Origin: Candidatus Binatia bacterium
Lineage (GTDB): Bacteria > Desulfobacterota > Binatia > HRBIN30 > BPIQ01
Direction of reading: 5' to 3'
Assembly: GCA_026004195.1 (NCBI GenBank)
Contig: BPIQ01000001.1
Location: 717,871 to 781,870 of the forward strand
Length of the DNA stretch: 64,000 nt
Shown: positions 1-7,593 of the stretch, one piece after another
How the letters are laid out: each line of letters starts with the position of its first letter
Numbering within the stretch: the stretch's first letter is position 1
The notes under the pieces: model-generated
Databases searched by the model: none
The model's input: only the letters and a program-made list of their open reading frames with translations
What the model was told of the DNA's origin: nothing
Made by a program: the position numbers and the translations under genes

Positions 1-402
1 GCACATGCCCATCACGGTCCCCCCGGAGAACGCCACGCGCAGGGCCGGAACGAGGCCCGTGCGTGCGGCGCTCGTGGTCCGGACGTTGGCCTGCGTCGCG
101 ACACGCATGCCGAAAAACCCGGCCAGAGCCGACGAGAGCGCTCCGCCGACGAACGACACCGCCACCCAGGCGGAGGATTCCGCCTCCCGGGAACCGGCGA
201 ACGCCAGAAGGACGGCCACGACCAGGACGAAGACGGAAAGGACCCGGTACTCACGGGCCAGAAAGGCCATGGCCCCCTCCTGGATACTGCCCGCGATTTC
301 CTGCATGCGGGCCGAGCCCGGGTCCTGCCGCCGGATCCAGCTCGCCTTCCAGAACGCAAAAACCAACGCCGCGAGGCCCACTCCCGCTGTCCAGATTACC
401 AT
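1..402 (-). CDS. hppA: Membrane-bound ion-pumping pyrophosphatase, N-terminal part (runs off window)
   Basis: Only the first 134 residues are inside the window. The ATG at 402 follows a purine-rich AGGGGG ribosome site about 9 bases upstream. The protein opens with a membrane helix (residues 2-18). It then shows two hallmarks of the H+/Na+-translocating pyrophosphatase family: a segment [17 protein letters not shown] (36-52) and [15 protein letters not shown] (95-109), separated by two hydrophobic helices. The family hydrolyses PPi at the inner face of the cytoplasmic membrane and pumps H+ or Na+. The catalytic Asp-rich loops and the residues that decide ion and K+ dependence lie outside the window, so the subtype cannot be told. 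Confidence 0.93.
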   Translation of the reverse strand, partial: MVIWTAGVGLAALVFAFWKASWIRRQDPGSARMQEIAGSIQEGAMAFLAREYRVLSVFVLVVAVLLAFAGSREAESSAWVAVSFVGGALSSALAGFFGMRVATQANVRTTSAARTGLVPALRVAFSGGTVMGMC

Positions 403-658
403 GAGGATTTCCCCCTGCTGTTGGTCGGCCGGCCCGGTTTGCCCCTGCTCGTGGGCGGTCCGAACTCGGTTCCGAGCGCAAGCGCAACCGGAATCCATGG
501 CAAAGAAGCCCGGCTAACACAATCCTTCCACCTTCCGGAAACCGGCGGGATTTTTCCCCTTTTCACCCCTTGCGGCCCCGCGCGCTTTGTGCCATTAGTT
601 GGCTGCGCCGGTTCGGCGGTAAACAAAAATCGGAGCCGTCAAAAAGGAGGTTGCTCGT

Positions 659-910
659 ATGCGTCCCATCCGTTACCACGTCACGGCAGTCGTCGCGGCG
701 ACGCTCGCCCTCGGGACCCTCGCGGGTTGCGCCTCGCACCGGAAGCACCACGACGAGCTCGTCGCCCGCGTGGAAAGTGCGGCGAACAAGGCCGAAGCCG
801 CGGCCAACAAAGCCGAAGCGGCCGCGAAGGCCGCTGCCGACGCGGCTAGCCGCGCCGAGGCAGCCGCCGCGAAGGCCGAGGCGCTCTTCGCGAAAAGCGT
901 CCGGAAGTAG
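659..910 (+). CDS. Small alanine-zipper lipoprotein, Lpp-like
   Basis: An 83-residue protein with an AGGAGG site 8 bases before the ATG. Residues 1-23 are a signal peptide ending in the lipobox LAGC, with Cys24 as the predicted lipidated residue. The mature part is about 60 residues of Ala-rich heptads (repeats of NKAEAAA type), predicting a single long coiled coil or alanine zipper. It ends in SVRK, with a C-terminal lysine as in E. coli Lpp, where that lysine is linked to peptidoglycan. A likely role is a structural outer-membrane to peptidoglycan tether. The similarity is in architecture rather than alignable sequence. A strong terminator follows at 941-982. Confidence 0.8.
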   Translation: MRPIRYHVTAVVAATLALGTLAGCASHRKHHDELVARVESAANKAEAAANKAEAAAKAAADAASRAEAAAAKAEALFAKSVRK

Positions 911-1433
911 GAACCCGGCCTCGGGGTTTTCGGAACGACGACGAAGCGGAGGCGCTCGAGCGTCCTCCGCTTCGTTCTTTTTGCCGTCCCGTCGAGCTCG
1001 ACTCGGCTCGCGGGCGGGCCGAGTTCGTCTCGGTCTTCGAGGCGGCTTCCCGCCGCGCATCGACGAGGCAGAAAAAACCGAACGGCTCCTTACCGCGGTT
1101 CCGCAGCGCGTGCCACGCGAACGGGGGGATGTAGCAGGTGTCGAGGAACGCCATCGCCCTCCACTTCTTGCCCAGGTAGACTTCGCCTTCCCCTCGCACG
1201 GCAATGACGACGTGCGCGTGCGCATGCCTTTCCCGATTCGTCGAGACCCCCGGCGGCACTTCGAAGTACCGGACGTGGAAATCCACGCGTTCCCCCGCAT
1301 CCCCCACCAGCACCTGCCGGGTCACGGGCACGCCGGGACTCCGGTCGCTGTAAGGACGGACCCGTACACCGCTCCACCGAAAGCCCCGAAATTTCCGGAC
1401 GAAGGGGGTCGAATTTTCACTCCGGGCCTTCAT
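846..1433 (-). CDS. Cupin-domain protein with an odd C-terminal tail
   Basis: Residues about 25-120 form a single cupin barrel, with the histidine motif RERHAHAHVVIAVRGEGEV and the second-strand motif CYIPPFAWHALRN. This is a small metal- or ligand-binding beta barrel of unknown substrate. The start overlaps the end of the preceding dehydrogenase by 17 bases, so it is probably the last gene of a three-gene operon. The barrel is complete by about residue 125. The remaining 70 residues are Arg/Ser-rich low complexity, read through the opposite-strand terminator, and overlap the lipoprotein gene by 65 bases. That tail may be non-native (lost stop or frameshift), so the exact 3' end is uncertain. 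Confidence 0.7.
   Translation of the reverse strand: MKARSENSTPFVRKFRGFRWSGVRVRPYSDRSPGVPVTRQVLVGDAGERVDFHVRYFEVPPGVSTNRERHAHAHVVIAVRGEGEVYLGKKWRAMAFLDTCYIPPFAWHALRNRGKEPFGFFCLVDARREAASKTETNSARPRAESSSTGRQKERSGGRSSASASSSFRKPRGRVPTSGRFSRRAPRPSRRLPRRG
941..982 (+). terminator. Intrinsic terminator after the Lpp-like gene
   Basis: A 12-bp perfect stem (941-952 with 964-975) encloses a loop whose own core, CGCTCGAGCG, is palindromic, and is followed by TCTTTTT. It lies about 30 bases after the lipoprotein stop. On the other strand it falls inside the C-terminal extension of the cupin frame. Confidence 0.9.
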
Positions 1434-2457
1434 CGTCCATCACCACCATCGTTTTGATCGCGGATTTGTCCTCGGCCGCCGTCCGATAGGCCTCCGCGAC
1501 CTTCTCGAAGGGGAACACGTGCGTGACGACGTCTTTCGCTCTCACCACTCCCCGAGCGACGAGGTCGAGCGCCTCGCGCGTGTCGTAGGGCCCGCAGGAG
1601 TAACTCGGGACGAGCCGGATCTCACGGAAAAAGAAGCGGTGGGCGTCGAGTGGAAAAACGCGGCCAGGCTCCGTTCCCATGAACAACACGACGACCCCTC
1701 CGTCCGCCGCGGAGCGGAACCCCACGTCCCACGCCTCGAGCGTTCCCGGGCCGACCACGACGACGTCCGCCCCCCTGCCACCGGTGAGGCGACGGACGGC
1801 CTCGGCCACGTCCTCGCTCGAAGCATCGATCGTCCCGTCCGCTCCGACCTCCTCGGCTTTTCGTCTGCGGGCCGCGACGAAGTCCGCCCCGAAAATACGG
1901 CCGGCGCCCCGATGCCTCGCAAGAATCACGTGGAAAAGCCCCATCACACCGAGTCCCACGACCAACACCGTCGCTCCTTCGAGCGAACCTGCACGGCGGA
2001 GCGATTTCACGACGCAGGCCACGGGTTCGACGAGGGCCCCGTCTTCGAAGCCCACGTGGGGAGGCAGCTCGAGAGTGTCGACCTCCAGGTTCCGTGCCGG
2101 CACGAGAACGAACTCCGCGAGCCCTCCCGGCACGAGGCGCGAAGCGCGCCAAACCGGGCACTGGACGAATTCCCCCCTGCGGCAAGATTCGCACTCGAGG
2201 CAAGGGGCGTGATGGTGCACGAAAACCCGCTGCCCGACCCGGAACTTCGAAACCCGCTCTCCCAAGGCGACGATCCGACCCGAGACTTCGTGGCCGAGCA
2301 CGACGGGTGCTTTTTTCCGCACGTACCACGGAACGACATCGCCGGAACAGATCCCGCAGGCTCGGACGCGTACGAGCGCATCCTCGGGCCCGGGCTCCGG
2401 GACGGCCTCTTCTTCGATCCTGAGGTCGAGAAAGTCGTAGAGCCTCGCGACACGCAT
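1417..2457 (-). CDS. Zinc-dependent medium-chain alcohol/polyol dehydrogenase (copy 1)
   Basis: A 346-residue MDR-family NAD(P)-dependent dehydrogenase. Visible features are the catalytic-zinc residues Cys37 (in CGICSGD) and His56-Glu57 (GHE), and a complete structural-zinc lobe with Cys86, 89, 92 and 100. A GLGVMG dinucleotide-binding motif of the Rossmann fold follows near residue 170. Length is normal for the family (about 340-350). The gene starts 4 bases after the stop of a second MDR dehydrogenase and overlaps the cupin by 17 bases. Substrate cannot be read from sequence; threonine, sorbitol and alcohol dehydrogenases all share this layout. Confidence 0.88.
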   Translation of the reverse strand: MRVARLYDFLDLRIEEEAVPEPGPEDALVRVRACGICSGDVVPWYVRKKAPVVLGHEVSGRIVALGERVSKFRVGQRVFVHHHAPCLECESCRRGEFVQCPVWRASRLVPGGLAEFVLVPARNLEVDTLELPPHVGFEDGALVEPVACVVKSLRRAGSLEGATVLVVGLGVMGLFHVILARHRGAGRIFGADFVAARRRKAEEVGADGTIDASSEDVAEAVRRLTGGRGADVVVVGPGTLEAWDVGFRSAADGGVVVLFMGTEPGRVFPLDAHRFFFREIRLVPSYSCGPYDTREALDLVARGVVRAKDVVTHVFPFEKVAEAYRTAAEDKSAIKTMVVMDDEGPE

Positions 2458-2461
2458 GGGT

Positions 2462-3487
2462 TCAGGGAGCGACCGAGTATTTCAGCGCGTGACCTTCGCT
2501 CTGCCGAGCGAGCGCCCGAGGAACGTCCTCGAGCGGGACCTGCTCGGCCAAGAGTCCGTCCGCCGCGACGGCTCCCGAGACGAGCAGCTCCCTCGCCTTC
2601 CGCACCGCGCGGGGCGTGAAGTGGAAAGGACTCACGATCCGAATCTGGTCGTAGTGGATCCGCTGCGTGTCGAAAGATACCCGCGAGCCCGCGGCGCACC
2701 CCCCGAAGAGGACGAGCCAGCCCCCGGGCCGAACCAGCGAGAGCGCCTCCGCCCACACCTCGGCCTGCCCGGTGCATTCGACGACGACGTCCGCCCCCCG
2801 ACCGCCGGTGTGCCGCAGGACACGAGGCCGCGCTGCCGCGATGCCACCGCCGAACACCGCCGTGGGATCGAAGGCGCGAACGTGGGCGAGCCGTCGCTCG
2901 CCCCGGCCCACCACGAGGACCTCCGAAACCCCGCGAGCACGCAGGGCCAGCAGGTGCAGGGCCGAGATCGCACCCGCTCCGACGATCACCACGCACCAGT
3001 CGGGGCGGATCGGTACCATCTCGAGGCCGTGGACGACACAAGAAAGCGGTTCGAGCAGAGCGGCCTCTTCGTACCCGAGCCCCCGCGGCTTCGGGAAAAG
3101 GTTCGTGCGGACCACACGAGCCGGGAGGAGCACGAACTCCGCGAAGCCCCCGATCGCGTATTGCTCCATGAGCGTTTCGCACAGGTTTTCGTCGCCCCGC
3201 GCGCAGTAAAAACACTGCCCGCACGGGGCCGAGGGAACGAGCATGACGGAGTCGCCTTCCCTCACGTTCCGCACACCTCGACCCACGGCCGCCACTTCTC
3301 CCGAGTACTCGTGACCGAGCCGCGTGGGCATCGGGAATTTCGGGTGCCCTCGCGCCACGGTTTTCACGTCGGTCCCGCAGGTCAGCGCCCTGCGGACTCG
3401 CAGCAAAACCTCTCCCTCGCCCGGCCGAGGCGTTTCCACCTCCCGGAGTTCCATCCTCCCGGGCTCGAGAACCACCTGTGCCCTCAT
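2462..3487 (-). CDS. Zinc-dependent medium-chain alcohol/polyol dehydrogenase (copy 2)
   Basis: A 341-residue MDR-family oxidoreductase, first gene of a minus-strand operon with copy 1 and the cupin. The catalytic site has Cys37 (LTCGTD) and His59-Glu60 (GHEYSG). Structural-zinc cysteines are at 89, 92, 95 and 103. The nucleotide-binding motif is IVGAGAIS, one glycine short of the usual GxGxxG. The two tandem copies differ in sequence throughout, so the pair is old; they could be two enzymes or two subunits. A promoter-like TTGACA lies upstream, back to back with the promoter of the divergent Nudix gene. Confidence 0.88.
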   Translation of the reverse strand: MRAQVVLEPGRMELREVETPRPGEGEVLLRVRRALTCGTDVKTVARGHPKFPMPTRLGHEYSGEVAAVGRGVRNVREGDSVMLVPSAPCGQCFYCARGDENLCETLMEQYAIGGFAEFVLLPARVVRTNLFPKPRGLGYEEAALLEPLSCVVHGLEMVPIRPDWCVVIVGAGAISALHLLALRARGVSEVLVVGRGERRLAHVRAFDPTAVFGGGIAAARPRVLRHTGGRGADVVVECTGQAEVWAEALSLVRPGGWLVLFGGCAAGSRVSFDTQRIHYDQIRIVSPFHFTPRAVRKARELLVSGAVAADGLLAEQVPLEDVPRALARQSEGHALKYSVAP

Positions 3488-3510
3488 CGTGCGCGTGGCC
3501 TCGCTCTCCG

Positions 3511-3537
3511 GCTATAGGGACCCCGCCGGGGTGTCAA
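3511..3537 (-). promoter_or_regulatory. Promoter for the dehydrogenase-cupin operon
   Basis: Minus-strand TTGACA (3537-3532), a 15-base spacer and TATAGC (3516-3511), ending 23 bases before the ATG. The spacer is shorter than the ideal 17. Confidence 0.5.
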
Positions 3538-3539
3538 GC

Positions 3540-3568
3540 TTGGTTTCGACGCCCCGGGGTGCTAAGCG
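3540..3568 (+). promoter_or_regulatory. Promoter for the Nudix-AMMECR1 operon
   Basis: TTGGTT, 17 bases, TAAGCG. The -10 ends 12 bases before the ATG at 3581, so the leader would be about 5 bases. No Shine-Dalgarno is seen. Confidence 0.4.
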
Positions 3569-3580
3569 ACGTGTACCCCC

Positions 3581-4024
3581 ATGGCGTTCCGGAATCCCGT
3601 ACCCACCGTGGACGTGATCGTGGAACTCGACGGTGGCATCGTTCTCGTTCGGAGGAAAAACCCGCCCGAAGGCTGGGCTCTGCCCGGCGGCTTCGTCGAC
3701 TACGGCGAGTCCGTCGAACATGCAGCCAGGCGGGAAGTCCGGGAGGAGACCGGCCTCGACGTCCGGCTCACGGAGCTCTTCCACGTCTACTCCGACCCGG
3801 ACCGCGATCCGCGCCGCCACACGATCAGCATCGTCTTTTTGGGCCGCGCGGAAGGCACCCCACGCCCCGGGGACGACGCGGCGGACGCGCGACGGTTTTC
3901 CCTGGACGAACTCCCTCGGGATCTCGCCTTCGACCACGGACGGATCCTTTCGGACTACATCCGGTATGTGCGCACAGGAAAACGACCCGCATGCGACGAG
4001 CGTCCATCCTCCGCTCGCCCTTGA
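3581..4024 (+). CDS. Nudix hydrolase
   Basis: A 147-residue protein, a typical single-domain Nudix size. The Nudix box occupies residues 37-59, starting GGFVDYGES and ending REVREETGL, and keeps the metal-binding REVREE core. The family cleaves nucleoside diphosphates linked to another moiety (oxidised NTPs, ADP-ribose, NADH and others). The substrate is not evident, though the [13 protein letters not shown] context is common in ADP-ribose-type and uncharacterised members. It has no clear ribosome site and a very short predicted leader. Its last 59 bases overlap the AMMECR1 gene in another frame, so the two are translationally coupled. Confidence 0.9.
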   Translation: MAFRNPVPTVDVIVELDGGIVLVRRKNPPEGWALPGGFVDYGESVEHAARREVREETGLDVRLTELFHVYSDPDRDPRRHTISIVFLGRAEGTPRPGDDAADARRFSLDELPRDLAFDHGRILSDYIRYVRTGKRPACDERPSSARP

Positions 4025-4574
4025 AGATCGCAGGCTTCTCCTCGCTCTGGCCCGTTCCACGATTGCGTCGGCCTTCGAAGGAGAACACCCCCCCGTCCTC
4101 GAGGACCCGCCGCCGGCCCTCCGGGTTCCGCGGGGGGTCTTCGTGAGCCTCCACAGGGGTGGGCAACTCCGGGGCTGCATCGGTACTCTCGAGGCCAAAG
4201 AGCCGCTCTGGCAAGTCACCGAACGGATGGCCCTCGCTTCGGCCTTCGACGACCCGCGCTTTCCGCCGCTCGCACCGGAGGAGCTCGACCTCGTCGACAT
4301 CGAAGTGGACGTTCTCGGGCCGCCGAGACCGGCATCGCCCCGGGACATCGTTCCCGGACTCCACGGGGTCGTTCTCACGCTCGGCGGCTCCCGCGGGGTC
4401 TTCCTCCCTCAAGTGGCTCTCGAGCAGGGGTGGGACCGGGAGGAGCTCTTGCGCCAGCTCTGCAGGAAGGCGTCGCTGCCGGACGGAGCCTGGAAAGAGC
4501 GCGACGCGCGACTCTACGTGTTCGAGGCCGAGCGCTTCTCGGAAAGGGACCTGGGCCGGCATCGCTTCGCCTGA
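3966..4574 (+). CDS. AMMECR1-domain protein
   Basis: A 202-residue protein, read from the ATG at 3966 inside the end of the Nudix gene. The family hallmark LRGCIGTL is clear (protein context [13 protein letters not shown]), and the C-terminal half keeps the conserved [20 protein letters not shown] segment. AMMECR1 is a universally distributed family; in some bacteria and archaea members occur with radical-SAM and MEMO-like partners (AmmeMemoRadiSam), but no such partner is in this window. Biochemical role unknown. It converges on der with 32 bases between the stops and no obvious terminator. Confidence 0.87.
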   Translation: MCAQENDPHATSVHPPLALEDRRLLLALARSTIASAFEGEHPPVLEDPPPALRVPRGVFVSLHRGGQLRGCIGTLEAKEPLWQVTERMALASAFDDPRFPPLAPEELDLVDIEVDVLGPPRPASPRDIVPGLHGVVLTLGGSRGVFLPQVALEQGWDREELLRQLCRKASLPDGAWKERDARLYVFEAERFSERDLGRHRFA

Positions 4575-4606
4575 GCCGCCACGGCGAAGCCTGCCCTGCG
4601 TCTTTT

Positions 4607-5992
4607 CTATCCCTTCCCCGCCACGGATTTCGCGGTCTCGCGCCCCGGGCGTTGCCCCTTCGAACGGGCACGGCTTCGCGGGCGGAACTCGAGCTGGATC
4701 GGTACCCCCGAGAGATCGAAGGCTTCCCGAAGCCTGCGCAGGAGGTAACGAGCGTACTCGGCCCGTACGAGTTCCGGGGCACTGGAGAACACCGAGACTC
4801 TCGGCGGTTCCTTCCCCGTTTGTACGGCGTAGAAAAAAGACGGCCTCCGTCCGCGAACCGAAGGATGGGACACGTCGCGAGTCGCCTTCCCGAGTACCGT
4901 GTTGAGAAGGCGCGTCGGGATCTCGGCACGGTAGCGTTCGGCCACGGACGAAACTTCCGGCAAGAGCCGTTCCGTACCCTCACCCGTCCGTGCCGAGACG
5001 AAAAGAAAAGGAACGTCCCGGAGCCAGGGAAAGCGCGCTACCCAGTCCTCCGAGCGCTTGCGGGCCGAAAGGATTCCGCCGACCAGGTCGCATTTGTTCA
5101 CCACGAGCACGAGGGCACGACCGTGACGCCAGGCGTAGGAAGCGAGCCTCGCGTCCTGTTCCGTGCATCCTTCTTCCGCGTCGACGACCACCAGGACCAC
5201 CTCCGAACGTTCGAGAGCACGGAGCGAACGAAGCGAAACGACCCGCTCCAGACGAGCATCGATCCTGGCCCTGCGCCGGACCCCGGCCGTGTCCAGCAGG
5301 AGAAAACTCCGCCCCCCGCTTTCCAGGCGGATGTCCACGGTGTCCCGGGTGGTCCCGGGTACCGAGCTCACCAGGACCCGCTCCTGACCCAGGATCCGAT
5401 TGACGAGGGAAGACTTTCCCACGTTGGGACGACCGAGGACCGCGACCCGAACCGAAGCCTCCTGGCCTGGTTCCACCTCGGGCCCGCCCCCGCCGAGCCG
5501 CTCGGCGATCGCCTCCGCGAGCTCCCGCACGCCGCGGCCGTGCGCGGCCGAAATCGCGAAGACCGGCTCGAGACCGAGCGCGTAGAAGTCCGCGACGTGG
5601 GAGTCGAGACCGGGCGTGTCGATCTTGTTCACGGCCAGCCAGACCGGCTTTCCGGACCGGCGCACCCGCCGAGCGATCTCCTCGTCCCCCGCTCGGAGGC
5701 CGACTCGACCATCCACGACCAGAACGATACCGTCCGCCTCCGCCAGGGCGAGCTCGGTCTGCTCCCTCACTTTCGTTTCGATTTCGCCTTCTTCGACGTC
5801 GAGCCCCCCGGTATCGACGAGGAGAAAGCTTCCCCGCGCCGTACGGACGGTACCGAAGAGGGGGTCGCGGGTCACCCCCGGGGTCGGGTCCACGACGGCT
5901 TTTTGCTCTCCCACGAGCCGGTTGAAGAGCGTCGATTTGCCCGCGTTGGTCCTCCCGACCAGCGCCACGAGCGGAAGTCGTCCGGAGCTCAC
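4607..5992 (-). CDS. der: Ribosome biogenesis GTPase Der (EngA)
   Basis: A 461-residue protein with two tandem GTPase domains, the signature of Der. The first P-loop is GRTNAGKST (13-21) with NKID; the second is GRPNVGKSS near residue 190 with DTAGV and NKCD. A C-terminal KH-like domain carries the conserved run TRLLNTVLG and the final LEFRPR. It acts in late assembly of the 50S subunit in the cytoplasm. It begins 10 bases after the stop of era, so the two ribosome-assembly GTPases form one operon. The basic tail (RPRSRARSKGQRPGRE) is usual for the family. Confidence 0.96.
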   Translation of the reverse strand: MSSGRLPLVALVGRTNAGKSTLFNRLVGEQKAVVDPTPGVTRDPLFGTVRTARGSFLLVDTGGLDVEEGEIETKVREQTELALAEADGIVLVVDGRVGLRAGDEEIARRVRRSGKPVWLAVNKIDTPGLDSHVADFYALGLEPVFAISAAHGRGVRELAEAIAERLGGGGPEVEPGQEASVRVAVLGRPNVGKSSLVNRILGQERVLVSSVPGTTRDTVDIRLESGGRSFLLLDTAGVRRRARIDARLERVVSLRSLRALERSEVVLVVVDAEEGCTEQDARLASYAWRHGRALVLVVNKCDLVGGILSARKRSEDWVARFPWLRDVPFLFVSARTGEGTERLLPEVSSVAERYRAEIPTRLLNTVLGKATRDVSHPSVRGRRPSFFYAVQTGKEPPRVSVFSSAPELVRAEYARYLLRRLREAFDLSGVPIQLEFRPRSRARSKGQRPGRETAKSVAGKG

Positions 5993-6002
5993 GGCCGTGC
6001 CC

Positions 6003-6911
6003 TCAGAGGCCGAGTTCGGCCAGCTTCCTCGGGTCGCTCGTCCACCCTTCGCTCACCTTGACGAAGAGCTCGAGGTAGACCCGCCGCCCGAGCTCCCGCT
6101 CGAGCTCTTCTCGGGCTGCCTGGCCGATTTTTTTGATGCGCGCCCCCTTTTCGCCCAGGAGGATGGGCTTCTGGGATTTTTTCTCCACGTGGACGGTCGC
6201 CCGGATCACGACGAGGTTTTTCTCCGGCTTTTCTTCGAAGCCTTCCACCGTCACCGCCACCGAGTACGGAACTTCCTGCCTCGTCTCGAGAATCACCTTC
6301 TCCCGAACGATTTCCGCCGCGAGCTCCCTCTCGGTCTGGTCGGTCCACTCCTCGTCGCCGTAAAGGGCCGGACCTTCCGGCAAAAGCCCCACCAGAACGC
6401 GGAGCAGAGTGTCGAGGTTCTCGCCCCGAAGCGCACTCACCGGAACTACCTCGGCGCCCGGAAGTAGACCCCCCACCTTGGCCATGAGCGGAAGAAGCGA
6501 GGGCTTTTTCACCAGGTCGATCTTGTTGAGGGCCACGCAGACGGGAACGCGAAGGCCCTGGAGATCGCGAGCTACGGACGGATCGACTCCGGCCTCTCCT
6601 TCGGTCGCGTCCACGAGCCACAGGACCACGTCCGCCGACCGCATCTCCGTCCGTGCCCGCTCCACCATCCGGCGGTTCACCAGGGAAGGCGACTCGTGCA
6701 GACCCGGAGTATCCACGAGGAGAAGCTGCGCGTCGGGCAAGCTCTTGACGCCGAGGATCCTCTTCCTCGTGGTCTGCGGCTTCGGGGTGACGATGGCGAG
6801 CTTGCGACCGAGCATGGCGTTCAGCAGGGTGGACTTCCCCACGTTGGGCTTGCCCACGATCGCGACGAATCCCGACTTGTGACCGCCGAGGTTGGAAGGC
6901 TTTTCCACCAC
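6003..6911 (-). CDS. era: GTPase Era
   Basis: A 302-residue protein with P-loop GKPNVGKST (20-28), switch motif PQTTRKRILG, DTPGLHE and NKID, followed by a C-terminal KH domain containing the GEKGARIKKIG RNA-binding loop. Era binds the 3' end of 16S rRNA during 30S maturation. The start is a GTG; a second GTG follows immediately. A GGAGGAG site lies roughly 13 bases upstream, a little long. It is first in the era-der operon, with a promoter at 6957-6985. Confidence 0.96.
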   Translation of the reverse strand: MVEKPSNLGGHKSGFVAIVGKPNVGKSTLLNAMLGRKLAIVTPKPQTTRKRILGVKSLPDAQLLLVDTPGLHESPSLVNRRMVERARTEMRSADVVLWLVDATEGEAGVDPSVARDLQGLRVPVCVALNKIDLVKKPSLLPLMAKVGGLLPGAEVVPVSALRGENLDTLLRVLVGLLPEGPALYGDEEWTDQTERELAAEIVREKVILETRQEVPYSVAVTVEGFEEKPEKNLVVIRATVHVEKKSQKPILLGEKGARIKKIGQAAREELERELGRRVYLELFVKVSEGWTSDPRKLAELGL

Positions 6912-6956
6912 CGATTCCGGAGGCTCCTCCCGGAGGAGAGCCGTTTTCTCCGTGAG

Positions 6957-6985
6957 AACCTACTGCCCCCCGGAAGCCACCGCAA
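6957..6985 (-). promoter_or_regulatory. Promoter for era-der
   Basis: Minus strand: TTGCGG (6985-6980), 17 bases, TAGGTT (6962-6957). This gives a leader of about 40 bases that includes the GGAGGAG site. Confidence 0.5.
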
Positions 6986-7141
6986 GCCGGCCCTCCCGCT
7001 TTCGCCACCCCGTACGGACCCGGCGGCCACGACACCTCCGTGGCCGGACCGGGAGCGCTCCTTCTCGCCGGACCACCGCGCCGGCCCCCGGGACGCGAAC
7101 GAAGTTGAATTTCGCTCGCCCTCCGTGCGATAGATACGCGT

Positions 7142-7591
7142 ATGATCGCGGGCGTCCAGGCCGTCGACCTCGTCGCACGGGTGGACGACCGAGGTTACCT
7201 GATCGAGATCGTCCGGGCCACGGACCCCTACCTTCCCAAGTTCGGGCAAGTCTACCTCGTCGGGAACTTCGCCAAGGGGACGATCCGGGCGTTTCACAAG
7301 CACCGCGAACTCTGGGACCTTTTTTTCATCAGCCACGGGGCCGCCAAGTTCGTCCTCGTGGACGATCGGGAAGACAGCCCCACCTACGGGGAACGGAACA
7401 CCTTCGTCACGAGCTCGCGCAATCCGACGCTCATCGTCGTTCCCCCGGGGGTCTACCACGGGTGGATGTCCCTCGAAGACGACACGCAGATGATCAGCAC
7501 GGCGAGCGAGGTCTACCGCAGAGGCGATCCCGACGAGGTCCGAATTCCGCCCGATTCCTTCGGCGACGTCTGGACGGTGCGAGGCCGCTGA
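7142..7591 (+). CDS. dTDP-4-dehydrorhamnose 3,5-epimerase-like protein (RmlC/cupin fold)
   Basis: A 149-residue protein with RmlC-type sequence: GTIRAFHKHRELWDLFF, where the His after RAFH matches the RmlC catalytic-histidine region, and the later VPPGVYHGWMSLEDD. RmlC enzymes epimerise 4-keto-6-deoxy sugars attached to dTDP. At 149 residues it is shorter than RmlC (about 180), so it could be a divergent sugar-nucleotide epimerase/isomerase or sugar-binding cupin. It has no Shine-Dalgarno; a TAGATA sequence ends 5 bases before the ATG. It starts a three-gene run with an SDR epimerase and an RmlD-like reductase. Confidence 0.75.
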   Translation: MIAGVQAVDLVARVDDRGYLIEIVRATDPYLPKFGQVYLVGNFAKGTIRAFHKHRELWDLFFISHGAAKFVLVDDREDSPTYGERNTFVTSSRNPTLIVVPPGVYHGWMSLEDDTQMISTASEVYRRGDPDEVRIPPDSFGDVWTVRGR

Positions 7592-7593
7592 GC

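Noticed and set aside
403-658. A small coding gene or riboswitch between hppA and the lipoprotein gene.
   Set aside because: Only overlapping low-quality frames; no recognisable riboswitch core. The gap probably holds divergent promoters, but I could not pick convincing -35/-10 pairs.
6912-7141. A small gene in the era to RmlC-like divergent gap.
   Set aside because: No frame with a start, ribosome site and conserved-looking product; the gap is explained by the era leader and promoter at 6957-6985.
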